Assembly (NCBI GenBank): GCA_003013855.2
Contig: ML058453.1
Coordinates: 5,697,861-5,761,860, forward strand
DNA length: 64,000 bases
Direction: 5' to 3'
DNA from: Liriodendron chinense
Taxonomy: Eukaryota; Streptophyta; Magnoliopsida; Magnoliales; Magnoliaceae
Below are positions 46,552-58,839 of this stretch, piece after piece. Below the pieces are notes generated by a model, which did not search any database, was not told the origin of the DNA, and saw only the letters and a program-made list of their open reading frames with translations. Position numbers and translations under genes: made by a program. The first letter of the stretch is position 1; the number at the start of each line of letters is the position of its first letter.

Positions 46552-49048
46552 TTGTCACGCCCCATAATTCAGACATAGAGTGTGCACCCTCAGGCTAAAG
46601 TTATGATATATGACTTATACACTAAGTGTACTTAACCAAGACTCTTACGATTATTTGGCGGCACAATATCATATGTAAACTAAGTACTCATTAACATTAA
46701 ATCAACATTCATCATAACCATTCACATCCATTCATCTCTAACGGCCATCTAACTATTACAATATAGTCCACCCATTTGGGACCTTATTTATTATTAACTA
46801 AAATTCTGAATAAAAAAAATCAATAAATAATCTGAAAACATACATAACCTATAGTTCTAAACAATTTATTTGAAATGTAACATAAATCAACTAGAAGATC
46901 TAATCTAATGTTGTTAATTCATCATCTGTCATATATGGTCACTTTTCCTGTAGATCCCTCATTGGTTTAGCCTTATTTTCTACTACATTCTCTACAGGAT
47001 TTGCTTCAATTTCATTTATTTGGTTTTTCATCAACAGACTATGAGCTGGTCGGGCCTAGTGAGTGAACCCATTATAGTTCATGCACGTCCCAAATAAAGT
47101 AGTACCCACAAGTAAAATATCATAGTTAATATGCCTATGAATGCGAGTATGCAATACAAAATGAATTGAGGCATCAAGTGGGTATATAAGAAACCTTACA
47201 CTTGCTTAGGTTGGATCCCATCAACCCTCTTCCCCCAACGTCGTAGGGAAGACTTCTACATGATTTGCAAGCATTCAAGATATTCCCTAGGTCACCCGGT
47301 ACTATAAGTACCTATAGGTCTTCTGGAGTGGTCCTCCAAGCCAACAATCCATAAAATGATGTAGTGCATGTAATGCCACTTTCATATAACTCATTTCTCC
47401 ATTTGAGAGGCAATAAATATTTAGTTCATCTCTCCTTTTAATAGGCAATACATAATCAAGTCCATGTCTCCATTTGAGAGGTAGACACTACTAGGTCAAG
47501 ATCATAGTAACCATCTTCCTTTCCGTTAAATATAAATAAATAAAGCAAGTGAATCCTATATCACAACATGTAAAACATAATCAAACATATATTATTTAAA
47601 CACAACATCACACCACAACATTCACAAAGGAGAGATGAACTTGATTATTTATTGCCTCTCAAATGGAAACGGAGCGGAAACATGTTTGGATCATTCACCT
47701 TTAGTTAGGTGATGTGCAATCCAAAAGTTACTCCAATTCCAATCTACTTATGTCTTTCCTATTTACAATTACATCAAATCAATCTATGTATTCCAAATAG
47801 AATCATATTAATAAACAAATTAAAAATCAGATTCTGAATTTTAAATCAAACCAACTAATCCAAATGACTTCAATTAATGAAACCAACCTCGTTGATCAAT
47901 CAAAATTAATGTGATTTTTCATCTTAACTCGCTGGACGCGATGTTCGATCAATCGAACTAACTTGTCAATCAATCGATCTGACTTCGTCAATTGATTGAT
48001 CACATTACCAATCGATCAAAAATAGCAAAATTCAAACTTCAAGTCTCTGGACACATTCCAGGACGTTTGTTGTTCCAACCTACCCTATCAATCGATCGAT
48101 GACGGTGATGATTAATTCATAATATTGTCTGATTATTACAACTTGTGGGATTCTCTTTATTTACTTTGTTTACATAGTTTATTGATCATCTGGTTCAGAT
48201 CTGAACCATCCATTCATTCCCATATAAATCAAATTTGGGTACAAGGCTTTATAAATCATCAGATCTAGACTATGTATGATTATATCACTATTGGGGTCCC
48301 AAAAGTTGGTATCCTTTGAAATCAATTAAATGCACACGTACTACAAGGAAATCTAACAAAATACCATCCAACGTACCAAAATATTAAGATTTGCAAAAGA
48401 TCTAGTACTTAGCCATTTTTCTCTGGCGGGCCCCACGAATCACCGTGATCAAAATCGTCCAAAATCAAGCAGACACCTTTAGTATAAATTATAATAAGCA
48501 GTGCATGACGATTCGCCAAAAAGCAGGTCCCGCGAACCCTTCATTTTGCAAAACTCAATTTATGCAGACAACAAGTCCATCAAACGCACCCATTTATTCC
48601 ATTTGACGCACCCTTAAATTCATAAAATTCAATAGACAGTTCAGGATGTATTTCACCTCTGACGCATCTAAAAAATAGCTTCACGCATCTAAAAAATACC
48701 TTCAACGCGTCCATAAATTCAGTAAATCCAGAACTTCAATTTCGGGGTGCATTGGACCTTGACGCATCCGTAAAATGGTCTGACATGTTCATAAAATAGT
48801 TTGACGCACCCATAAATTCACAAAGAATAAGAAAATTATTTTTTGGATGCATTTGACTCAAACGCACCTGAAAAATAGCTCGACGCACCCAAAAAAATAG
48901 CATATTTTATAACATCATTTTGGGGTGCATCGGAACTTCCACGCAACTATTTTTTGGTTGCATCATACGTGGCAGTCCCTCATTGGTCGTTTTTCGATAT
49001 TTTCGGGTATAAATACCCCCTTGTACAATTCATTTGTACAGATTAGGA

Positions 49049-49087
<39 letters not shown>

Positions 49088-50986
49088 GTTATCGCCTAGG
49101 TACTTGGGATTTGTCGTCGGAATCTCTTTTCGAGCGCTGAAAACTTTCCCAATCACCGGAACCCTTTTCGAGCGTTGAAAACTTTTCGATCACCGGAATC
49201 CCTTTCCGATCACCGGTATCTTTCACCGGAAGATCATTCCGACCAATACAACCGCAGGTCCGAATTCCATAAAAATGCAAGTGTGGAAGCGCACCCACAA
49301 ATTCAGTGAACAACCTTAGGATGCATCAAAGTTCGACGCATCCGTAAAATGGTCTGACCCGTCCAAAAATAGTCCGACACACCCGAAAATTCAACATATT
49401 CGGACAAGTATTTTCAGGATGCATTGGACTCCGACGCACCCGAAAATTCAACATATTCAGACAAGAATTTTCAGGATGCATTGGACTCCGATGCACCCGA
49501 AAATTCAATATAATTCGAACAAGTATTTTCAGGGTGCATTAGACTCCCACGCACCCAAAAATTGTCCCACGCATCCGTAAATTCGATAAAAATCGGATAA
49601 CCAATTTAAGGGTACGTTAACCTCCCACACACCCATAAATTAAGTCCCATGCACCCAAAAAACCAGCAAATTACAGAAAATGTCTACAGGTGTACCAGAC
49701 TCAATTTTAAGTGTTTTCAGGCCCTGTTTGAGCCTATTTTGAGTATTTCGAATGTTCCGAACGCAATGGAGTAGACAAACGGTCATTCCAAGATCTCTAA
49801 ATGAACACAATTGCGCACCTTTGAGGTTTGACCCGATTCAATGCAATGAATGAAATGATTTTTCGGAAAGAAGCCGCCATCATCCAGAATTATACAAATA
49901 TATCATTATTTATATGTACCGCAAGATATGACCCGATTAAGGTCAAAAGCTAGAAAAATGAGATTATGGTTATCACAATAAACTATACCAAAAGAGTTTC
50001 AAGTCTTTACAAAATAATTGTTATGAACTGCCACAACACAACGGTCAATGTCCTAACCATTCAAACGACATCCGTCGGTTAGGCTACTCAGGTACACACA
50101 GCTGTAGATTGGACTTACCGAGGTCACCTGTCTATACATGGCAGGCGTGGGCCTAAAGTCATCCTTTTCAGTCATAAACCCTGATAGTCTCAGCCCGGAT
50201 CTCCGGTCAAAACATGGGACATAGATATCTGACCAATATAAAGATGGTTCAGTCCATAACAAAATAAGCACAGGTCTCAACGACCACAAACTCTAAGACC
50301 ATAGTCCATGCTGACTAGTCTTATATCTTTTAATCAAGGGTCATCGATCATTCGATGTAATTAAGGGCTCGTGCCAGATTACCGCCTGGAATGTACAAGA
50401 TCTCAGAATCTCTGGAATAAAATTCACCTTGCGATATCTCTTCTTGTGTACCTTTTGTGAATGCTTGTGATTGTCTATGAATGTTTTCATTACTCAAAAC
50501 CCTAGAGCAACATTACACAGAAAATGTCATCGAATTATTTTCTAGTTCTAATAATCACATTCTGATTATGTTTTTAATCTCCATCTTTCCAATGATCATA
50601 GTGGCCCACCAGATGATCAGATCCATTTAAGACTTTGGGTATTGATTTATATTTACCCCAAAATACAAATCATACAAAACATATCTGATGCATGTGACAA
50701 CCCACCATGGGATCATAAGTACGAATTAATATTTATCATAAGATCAGATAGAACTAGAATTTAGGGCACATGTGTATTTCGGCCTTAGGAATCATGTGAC
50801 CCATTCAGATCTAGTCCAACAAAATCAGATGTCCAACATTCAATCTCTACAACAAGAGATCTCATATAGCTAAATCTATCCCTTACATAGTCTATTCTTA
50901 CAATTCACCCAAAGATCAACACAAGGAACAGGTGGATGATCAGCCCCGTCCATTGTGTAGATCAGGCAAAAATAGGTAGAATGCAA

Positions 50987-51041
<55 letters not shown>

Positions 51042-51318
51042 ATGCTTATCGATTTTCGAGCTCTTCTGTAACTTTCTTAAAGAATAGAAAACCTCTAAAG
51101 GCAGGATGTGCTCATCCATGCTTATGTAGAATTTCAAATTCTGCCCAAAATTGTAAAAAATTAATTTCCACAATGTTAAGATTTGATCCCTAGACTATTC
51201 ACTTAACCAAGAGAGCCTCAACAAACCAACTTAACATCTTATTTTATTTATTAACTATAAATTAATTCCCTTAATCTATTTATTCAAAGTTTTATGTGTG
51301 CCAAAATTTTGAGTCGCA
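46552..51318. mobile_element. 4.77-kb LTR-like insertion without coding capacity
   Basis: Starts TGTCACGCCCC and ends GAGTCGCA; a 5-bp duplication TCTTT flanks it at 46547-46551 and 51319-51323. Block 2 gives the empty site (GTCTTTCCCTGCG at about 25056). No domain is seen over 4.7 kb, fitting a giant solo LTR or a large non-coding derivative. Orientation is unclear: GTCGGGCCTAGTGAGTG at 47050 reads as an LTR 3' signal on the minus strand, but TATAAATA followed by (GA)n at 49008-49085 reads on the plus strand. An A run of about 38 lies at 50996-51034. Confidence 0.7.
48540..49700. repeat. Degenerate repeat array with GACGCACCC motif
   Basis: The nine-mer GACGCACCC or a close variant (GACGCATCC, CACGCACCC) followed by an A-rich AAATTC stretch recurs more than fifteen times. 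In the right part (about 49375-49530) a unit ending TTTCAGGATGCATTGGACTC repeats three times at roughly 65 bp. A promoter-like stretch with TATAAATA and (GA)n (about 48975-49260) interrupts the array. Confidence 0.75.
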
Positions 51319-51412
51319 TCTTTCCCCTGCGTCATAGCCTCACAAGCAAACTCCTTTTTTCTGGTAAGCTGCCCCAACTCAGATGGTGCTCTTTTGATTG
51401 GTTACAAGTACA

Positions 51413-51840
51413 ACTAGGGCCATCAATTGTCCAGGCCGGCCCAACGGGCTTCCCAGGTGGCCTGCTTGGGGCAGGTTTGGGCTGGAATACTAGGTCTGAG
51501 GATCGGGATATAAAAGTTAAGCCTACCTAATAAACAGGCCGGATGCAGGTTTGTCTTTAAGCTCATCGGCTCAGGCAAGCCCATTTATGATTTCAATGGC
51601 ATTTTTATCATATATGGTGTATGACCGGGCACAATTAATAAACAACTCAGATCTTGCGCAAGGTGGCTGAGCTCGAGCTCGAGCTCGAGCTGGAGTGGGA
51701 TCAGGCTGTGAATAATCATCATGGCGGACCATAGGGCTTTTTTTTTGCTAATCACAGACCCAGAGCCAATGTTTTATTTTGTGGGCAGGGCTTAGGCAAC
51801 CATCTGCCGGGCCTAAGCCCGGTTCGGTGACAGCTCGATG
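51413..51840. mobile_element. hAT-like MITE, block 3 copy
   Basis: Paralogue of 25155-25572, with left end AGGGCCATCAATTGTCCAGG. It contains a GAGCTC run (CTCGAGCTCGAGCTCGAGCT near 51671) absent from the block 2 copy. Confidence 0.55.
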
Positions 51841-52309
51841 TACAATATCAGACTTTTGTGGAACCCACCATGGGGTGAGTGTGACATTCACTGCTCCATC
51901 CGTCAGGTCGGATGGACCTTCCTCATTCCCGGTGCAGTTCAAAAATCAGCTCGTTTTAACAGTCAGGTGGAGAGCAATGTAAAATCACACCTAAACCTCT
52001 AAGTTGGCGAGCTGTGGCCCACCGGAGATTCCGATCAGGTTCATTGACACCTGATGAACAGGTGGTTGGACTATACTCACACCATGTTGGTCCCACACAT
52101 AAACCTATGTATAGTTGGCGCCCCCTCCCCTTTTCCCTATTGTGGGGCCCATTTGGGTTGTGGATCAAGATGATTTCTAGCTCCCAGATGACCACTTTAA
52201 GGCCTCACCTCATGGAGGGAGTGGATGTAGCACACAGAATGATGGTGGGCTCATAGATAGGGAGTGTTGTACTGGACTCGGATTTGGATTCAGTAGTGAC
52301 CTTTCCAGT

Positions 52310-52745
52310 GCTGGAAGGGCTCCGTGGACCCCACCATGATGTATGTGTTTTAGCCACACTATCCAGTCGTTTTTTACTTCAGGGAATGAGCCCAAAAATG
52401 ATGCAGATCTAAATCTCAGGTGGACCACACCATAGGAAACAGTGGTGATTGAATGTCGGCTCAATTTAATGTTTATTTGCCAACCAGTTCATTTGGTCAC
52501 GCAGACCTAGACGAAAGGTAAACACATATATCATCTCGTTCTAAAACTTTTGTGCCCTAAGAAGTTTTTAATGATGGGCATTCAATTACCACTGTTTCCT
52601 ATGATGGGGTCCGCCTGGGATTTAGATTTGCCTCGTTTTTGGGCTCATGCCTTAAAATGAGCTGGAAAAATTTATGGACAGCATGGATGAAACACATACA
52701 TCACGGTGGGGCCAACAAATCTTTTTCAAACACCGACCAGTACTG
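52310..52745. mobile_element. Complete foldback MITE, block 3
   Basis: The arms GTGGACCCCACCATGATGTA and TACATCACGGTGGGGCCAAC are inverted copies. The centre has AGTTTTTAATGATGGGCATT. The block 2 copy (26040-26185) has lost most of it. Confidence 0.65.
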
Positions 52746-52833
52746 AGGTGGTTACTGGAGGGGTCACGCTGACGACAATCACATGCCTTATCACATTCAT
52801 TTACGGCTAGAGGAACCAACGTATGCAAGAAAG

Positions 52834-52913
52834 GGGCGCGACTTGGCTGAGACCCACTGGAGCCGTTGTGTGGTCCACATTGCTGGTTCAGGAGTCTCAG
52901 CCAAGTCGCGCCC
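52834..52913. mobile_element. 80-bp Mutator-type mini-MITE, perfect 20-bp TIRs and 9-bp TSD
   Basis: The terminal inverted repeats GGGCGCGACTTGGCTGAGAC (52834-52853) and GTCTCAGCCAAGTCGCGCCC (52894-52913) are perfect complements around a 40-bp centre. GCAAGAAAG is duplicated perfectly at 52825-52833 and 52914-52922. Blocks 1 (near 10372) and 2 (near 26874) have the single uninterrupted GCAAGAAAGGCC, giving two empty sites. Confidence 0.95.
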
Positions 52914-53924
52914 GCAAGAAAGGCCAAGAAGCCCACTCTACTTCGTTTTGCTACTTTGGTGGCTCAGGATGCAGCGTATCTCATTCTACTGGGGCCCACA
53001 TGCTATATAGATTCCACAGTGTGGACGGTCACGATCATCGGTCCACTCAGCAATTGGACGCCGGTGGACAATAAAACGCACTGTATATCCTTGAGAAGCA
53101 TCCTTCACTGTTTGTACTAAGTTGTGTCCCCTCAACTTCGACTTTCTCGTTTTCTTTATTTCTGATCATTATTAGAGTGGAATCTCAATTGATGGCTCTG
53201 AGGATGGAAACTCAAGCTTTGATTTTTTATTCTTTATTTTTTATTTTTACACACACCCACTCCCCCCTTGAGATTTTCATCTTGAAGGGCATAATATGGA
53301 CGTCTGGGATCATCGGATCACATTGTTTGCCAACCAAGGGCTAACTAGGTGGGTGTTCTCTCTCTCCTGCCAAATCATCAACGTGTAAGGTCTTTAGCGT
53401 CCTAATCCTAAGTAAGATGGTCCAAACAAAAAGCAATGGTCCACGTTTAACCTAAAAAAAAAAAAAAAAAAAAAAAAACCAAAGAGATGGCGAGCATCTT
53501 CCAATCCACAGAGTAACCTGTTAGAAACGGTATGAATCACCAGATTGGGTGCCCCACTCGCATAGACTTTGGTGTCTAATGGCTATTAACGTTCGTTTGC
53601 TTTATTGTATGCTTTTTGCTTTTTACCACGGAATTTCATGCACCGGTGGTTGCAATGTCTAATAAGTGCTCCCAAACTTTCTAAATATCAAATTTGGTGG
53701 GCCCCACTTGAGCACTGAAAAATCTAAAAGTTCACCTACTTTCGTTGAAGGAAACAAACTGTACTTAAATTTCTTTAGGAGTGGGTCAGATGTCTCTCCG
53801 ACTCATCATTGACGTGCTACCCACTCATCTGAACCTCCTTTTGTATTGGTGGAGCAATTAGGACTGTTCTACCTAAATTCCAAAGAAAAGGATGAGAGAA
53901 AGTTCCTGGTCGCAACACGGGAGT

Positions 53925-54475
53925 GGATTGAGAGCGGATTAGGTGAGACGCCGGCCTCACCCAAGACCGCCGGCGGTCCTTACCGTAGGGTTACTGTAGG
54001 GCCACCTTTATGTATGTATTATGTATCCATGCCGTCCATCCGGTTTTTTTTTTTTTTAATCAGTTTAGGAAATTATACAAAAAATGAAGCAGATCTAATT
54101 ATCAGGTGGACCATACCATAAGAAAGAGTGGTGATTGACCGTCACATAACCCTGGATGAACGGAAAAGTACAAAAATATCAGCTTGATTTCCATTCAACC
54201 TATTGATTATGTCAGATAACCCTGGATGAAGGGAAAACACGAATATCAGCATGATCCAAAACTCCTGTACGCCCCAAGAAGATTTCAATGGTAAGAGTCA
54301 ATCCCCTTAGTACTGTTTCCTTTGGTCTGGTCCACTTGAGCTTTGATCTACATTATTTTTTGGCTCATGCCCTAAAATTATCTGTTAAAAATGGATGTAC
54401 AGCGTTGATAAAAACACGTACATCAGGGTGGGGCCCACAAACCTTGGGTGGTGGGTGTTGTGGAGGATCCAGTCC
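53925..54475. mobile_element. Foldback MITE upstream of PUP copy 3
   Basis: Left terminus region GAGAGCGGATTAGGTGAGAC and inner arms ATCCATGCCGTCCATCC / GGATGTACAGCGTTGAT. It is absent at the matching place in block 1 (near 12205). The outer ends are diverged, so limits are approximate. Confidence 0.5.
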
Positions 54476-54696
54476 AATAGGTAAATAACCCTAATAAAGA
54501 AACAGTGGTTATTATTTCTCCACTTAGATTTTTAATCGATGCTGACGCTGGGTTGATGGCAGCATTGCATTTAGATTTTAGAGCATATCAATATATATGG
54601 AGTAAATAGTCAAAGACGACGGCTTATCAATGCAACGGAAGCCGTTATTTTCCTTAATAAAATCTGAACCGTCCAGATTTTCGTCATTATAAGTCA

Positions 54697-54745
54697 CCAA
54701 TGACATTGTAAGCCCCACCCTCTCTCCCTCTACAGTCTATATAAA
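54697..54745 (+). promoter_or_regulatory. CCAAT and TATA boxes of PUP copy 3
   Basis: CCAAT is at 54697-54701 and TATATAAA at 54738-54745, 119 bp before the ATG, in the same arrangement as copy 1. Confidence 0.65.
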
Positions 54746-54856
54746 CCTTTCTCTCATCATCCGAAATCACTCAAGACAGTAGCATTGAGTCTCCTGCTCT
54801 TCTCCAAACACCTCTTGCATACTTGAGAAAGCAGTGTGGAAAGAGTGAGAAGAGCC

Positions 54857-56932
54857 ATGGCCATGAACATTGAGGGCATGGAGAGGATGGAGGAAGGAGT
54901 TCCAGGATACTCATCACCAAAGGAAACCCACAAACGCACTGTCAAATGGTGGCTCATCGCCCTCAACTGCACCCTCACTGGGATAGGGACCATCTGCGGC
55001 CCACTGCTTCTACGGCTTTACTATCTCCACGGCGGGAGTAGGAAATGGCTAACCAGCTCTCTGCAGACAGGCGGTTTCCCTCTCCTCCTTATCCCGCTCT
55101 CCATTGTCTACATGTGCGACCGGGCTCGAGGGATGAAATTCCTGCTGGAGCGCAAGCTCTTTATATCGAGTGTGGTGATCGGATTCCTCATGGGTCTCGA
55201 TAACTACATGTATTCAACGGGTTCTTCATTGCTTCCTGTCTCCACATCCTCACTACTCTTCGCCACTCAGCTTGTTTTCACCGCATTCTTCGCTTTCATA
55301 ATCGTGAAGCAGAAATTCACTGCCTATACCATTAACGCTGTGGTGTTGATGACTCTCGGGTCCGTGTTGCTTGGGATTCGCAAGAGCGGTGACCGTCCTG
55401 CGAATGTAACCAACGGGGAGTATTTGCTGGGTTTCATCATCACTCTCGGGGCCGCCGCGTTGCTGGGATTTGCATATCCATGCACTGAGCTCTTTTACGC
55501 CAAGGCAAAGAAAGCCATAACTTATCCGGTTGTGATGCAGTTTCAGTTTTTCACGACCTTGACTGCTACCATTTTCTGCGCTACTGGGATGATTATTAAC
55601 AAGGATTTCCAGGTAAGAAACCATTTACTCATAAATTGCTAATGGGACTCATCACTCATGCACACATGTGGCAACCTGGCATACGGTTCAGATACCCAAG
55701 CCATTCACTTGAGTCAGACCCACCACACTTGTACAACATATGTGCTAGGATAAATAAATTGACTTAAGACAAGTTATTTTTTTATTTTTTATTTTTTATT
55801 TTTTTTTGTCCTCTTATCAGTTTATTGACTAAGCCATTCACTTGAGTCAGCTCCATACAAGAATATTGTTCTTTTTGCTTTTGGTGGCCTAAAAAAGAAA
55901 GTTTAATATCCGTGACGTGGGTCGCATGATATTAAAATAATTTCTTGTAGGGGAGGGCCCACCACAATAGCGTGCTAGTAGGACCCATAGGCCTGGTGCA
56001 CCCTACAGAAAATAAACGAGACATTGGGGTGATTGAATCCAGACAAGGAGGGACGCGGATGGCGTCTGGTCGGATCAGATCTGTATGGTGGCCACCCTGA
56101 TGTATCTATTTATACATCCTCCATCCCTTTTCTAAGATCATGTTAAGGTATAGCTCTAAAATGAGTAAGAACCAAAGCTTTATTGAACCACACCGAGATG
56201 ATTCTTGCATTTAATGCTCTTTGCATTTAATAGTAATTTCATGCAACCCAAGCTTACTATTTAGTGTGGTCAACTAGAGCGTTGGATCTAGCCCATTTTT
56301 GGGCCCATATATTAGCTTGATCTTAGAAAATGAATGGACAGTATGGATAAATAAATACATTACAATGGGTCCCCCACACAGATCTGGCCGAACGCTTAAA
56401 GGTCGACCAGGGGTCGGACCTACGCAATCCGCTGTCCAACAATGAGAGACTACGATCTGATACTCGTCTGCCACATTGATTTTTTTATTTATTATTTTTT
56501 ATTTTTTTTAATAATGCTTGAACCTTGCAAAGCTGAAGAACGTACTAAAAATGAGTCCCATTAGCAACAATGAGAGTACCTAACGATTTGCATCTTTCAT
56601 GTATGCAGGCCATTGCAAGGGAGGCGGCAGAGTATGAACTTGGGGAGGCCAAGTACTACGTGGTGCTGTTTGGGATTGCTGTTGGGTTTCAGATGATATT
56701 CATGGGAACTCTCGGCCTCGTCTTCTGCATTTCATCTCTCTTCGCTGGCATCCTGAGCGCCACTCTCCTCCCTTTCACGGAGATAGCAGGGGTCATCTTC
56801 TTCAAAGAGAAGTTCACAGGAGAGAAAGGAATGGCCCTGGCCCTCTGCCTTTGGGGCTTTATCTCTTACTTCTATGGTTCCTACAAGTTGAACAAGAATC
56901 AAACAGTCCAACAAGAAGAAGCATCCAAGTAG
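54857..56932 (+). CDS. PUP: Purine permease family transporter, copy 3 (two exons)
   Basis: The most diverged of the three paralogues. Exon 1 is 54857-55612 (252 codons) and exon 2 is 56609-56932 (107 codons plus stop), giving 359 residues. The phase-0 intron (GTAAGA...TATGCAG) is 996 bp because a MITE sits in it at 56051-56437. The start is the ATG in GCCATGGCC at 54857, matching the other copies; the open frame extends upstream without an ATG. Family landmarks are retained (GPLLLRLYYLHGGSRKW, LDNYMYSTGSSLLPVSTSSL, FFKEKFTGEKGMALALCLWGF). Changes include CDRARGMKFLLERK for HERARGMQFLLEPK, CTELFYAKAKK for CIELSYAKARK and ATGMIINKD for VIGMIINKD. Predicted uptake carrier for purines or related compounds; substrate unknown. 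Confidence 0.93.
56051..56437. mobile_element. Mutator-type foldback MITE in the intron of PUP copy 3
   Basis: Left end GGACGCGGATGGCGT and the reverse complement of the right end, GGACAGCGGATTGCGT, are inverted repeats related to those of the 10974-12023 element. Flanks GACAAGGAG (56042-56050) and AACAATGAG (56438-56446) match at seven of nine positions. Block 2 has the single site CACAATGAG in its intron (about 31274), so it inserted only in copy 3. Confidence 0.75.
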
Positions 56933-57944
56933 CCCTAAAAATCAAACACAATCAAAAGCGTAAGTGGAATGTGCTTCAAAATCAATATGCGCGTGCACGG
57001 GTCTTACTAAGTCTATACATGTTTTGTAACTCGTATGTGGACGCCCCCTCTTTATTTATATTGTTTCTCCTTCTTCTATAATTTTTTCTCCTAAAATGAA
57101 ACATAAATATGTGCTAACTCTGAATAATGAGATGTATTTATCTTTTGGGTGAAAGTGAAACCATATTAATGTATCAAAATTTCATACATCTTCATCACTT
57201 GGTTAAAAGAAGATCATCCAAGCAGTGTGGTTTTCAGGATTGACCTATTATTTGCACGGTCCAGACCATTATAGTCAAATCCTTGTATTTATGTCTCCCC
57301 TGACCCCTGCTAGCCCAGCTAGAAGACGCCTAGGCATTTCAACAGCAGGTATCAGGCCTGAGTGCTAAGGAGACATACTAACCCAACCACCACATCGTGT
57401 GACTGACTGCATGGGTGTGTTGCGCAACTAACAAGGTGGGTGCAGTGCATGACTAATATAAAAATAAAAAATTGTAATAATTATAATTACTACCCATTAA
57501 TAATTTAATTACGGTTACTGCCTACAATGTTGTATGTGTGAAATCCACGGATCCAACCATCACGGGTCTCCATACGACACCATGGAGACCCCACACACAC
57601 CTATGCTTAGCATCCCATCCCCGTTGCCGTCATGCCTCATCCACAACTCATGTAGGCCGTGCCACAAGAACAGTGGGGATGGCACGCTAACCATGGGTTT
57701 TTGTGTGGGTCTCCATGCAATCTATACGTCATCAAACCCATTCATTAGATGTGAATCACCAAGATAAATAGAATATACAAAAATCATCCCGGTCCAAAAC
57801 ATAGGTGGGCCACAACTTATTTACGTAGAACTTTTAGGCAATTTTACGCTATTTCCATTGTTGTGGTTCATCCATCTTCTTATTGGGGCCTGATCTTCTT
57901 CTTCTTTTTTTCTTTTTTTTAATTCGTAAGGTACAGATGGATTT
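56933..57944. other. 3' flank of PUP copy 3, then unassigned sequence
   Basis: Positions 56933-57265 match the copy 2 flank up to a TTATTTGCACGGTCCAG segment, where block 3 homology stops. From 57266 to 57944 I see no gene and no recognised element. Confidence 0.6.
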
Positions 57945-57949
57945 CACAT

Positions 57950-58635
57950 TGATGTAGAACGTGTCACTGTTTATTTCATGGCCCAGATGGAGCAAAAGAA
58001 GACCGGTCGGGGTCGAAAGTGATCCGGACCGTCAGGACCGTAAATCGGTCGTATCTCACAAACCGAAATGAGTTACAGGACGTATAATATATCAATTTGG
58101 GGTAGCTTGAGCTACTTTAGCCAACCAACCCGCTATGCCGGGTTGCCCAAGCCGGAATCGCGAGATTCGACCGTATCGACGGTCATTAGGCTAATTTATT
58201 TTTAGTTTTACTATTTATAGTAAGTTTTAATTCGATCATAACTTTGCATCTGTAGGGTTTTAGAGTTAGTGCCCAACATGAAAAGGGCTTAAAACATTTA
58301 GTAGAACAACGTGGTTGAGGCCGTTTGATAACTTTCTATTTTTGGCCAAAAACCAAGAGTTCTAGTAGGATAGAATGACTTCTATAAATAGTAAGTTTAC
58401 TATTTATAGTAAGTTAGGTTTTCTAGGAGTTTAAGTTGGAGTTGGAGTCTGGTACTTTACCTAGGGTTTAGTTTCCTATTTATATACATTGTAATTTCGT
58501 TTTTATTTATTCAATTTTCAATAATGCAATTATTTGGAATTAAATTTCTCTTTTTATCTTTTCTTTCTTCTCGTGGATTCGAGAAACTATCGGTTAGGGA
58601 GACAGTGATCGCCCTACCACGTCCTCCCTACGTCA
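57950..58635 (+). mobile_element. Gypsy solo LTR, 686 bp, perfect 5-bp TSD
   Basis: Starts TGATGTAGAACGTG and ends CCTCCCTACGTCA; CACAT is duplicated at 57945-57949 and 58636-58640. Its last 80 bp (CTTCTCGTGGATTCGAGAAA and GGTTAGGGAGAC) match the reverse complement of the LTR ends of the element at 16781-19103, so the two families are related, although their 5' parts differ. A GACCGGTCGG motif lies near 58000. Confidence 0.9.
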
Positions 58636-58839
58636 CACATGTACCAAATGTTAGCACCGAAGAGCCCAGATGTTATGATTACTATGTAAAACAGGTGCCT
58701 CGATCATCTGTACTAAAGGCATAGGAGAATTCTGGGCAATTGCTTCTCATTGGTCCATGTCATCGCCGACGAAACCAGCTCACAAAATACACTGATTCTC
58801 TCTTCCAAATAGATCGCTTACTGTGCAACACAAACTTCA

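Noticed and set aside
48540..49700. CRISPR-like or satellite array
   Set aside because: The motif spacing is irregular and the units are degenerate, in a plant LTR-like context; there are no uniform repeats and spacers.
54836..54856. Seven extra in-frame codons before the PUP copy 3 ATG
   Set aside because: They begin with GTG, not ATG, and the other copies start at the equivalent of 54857.
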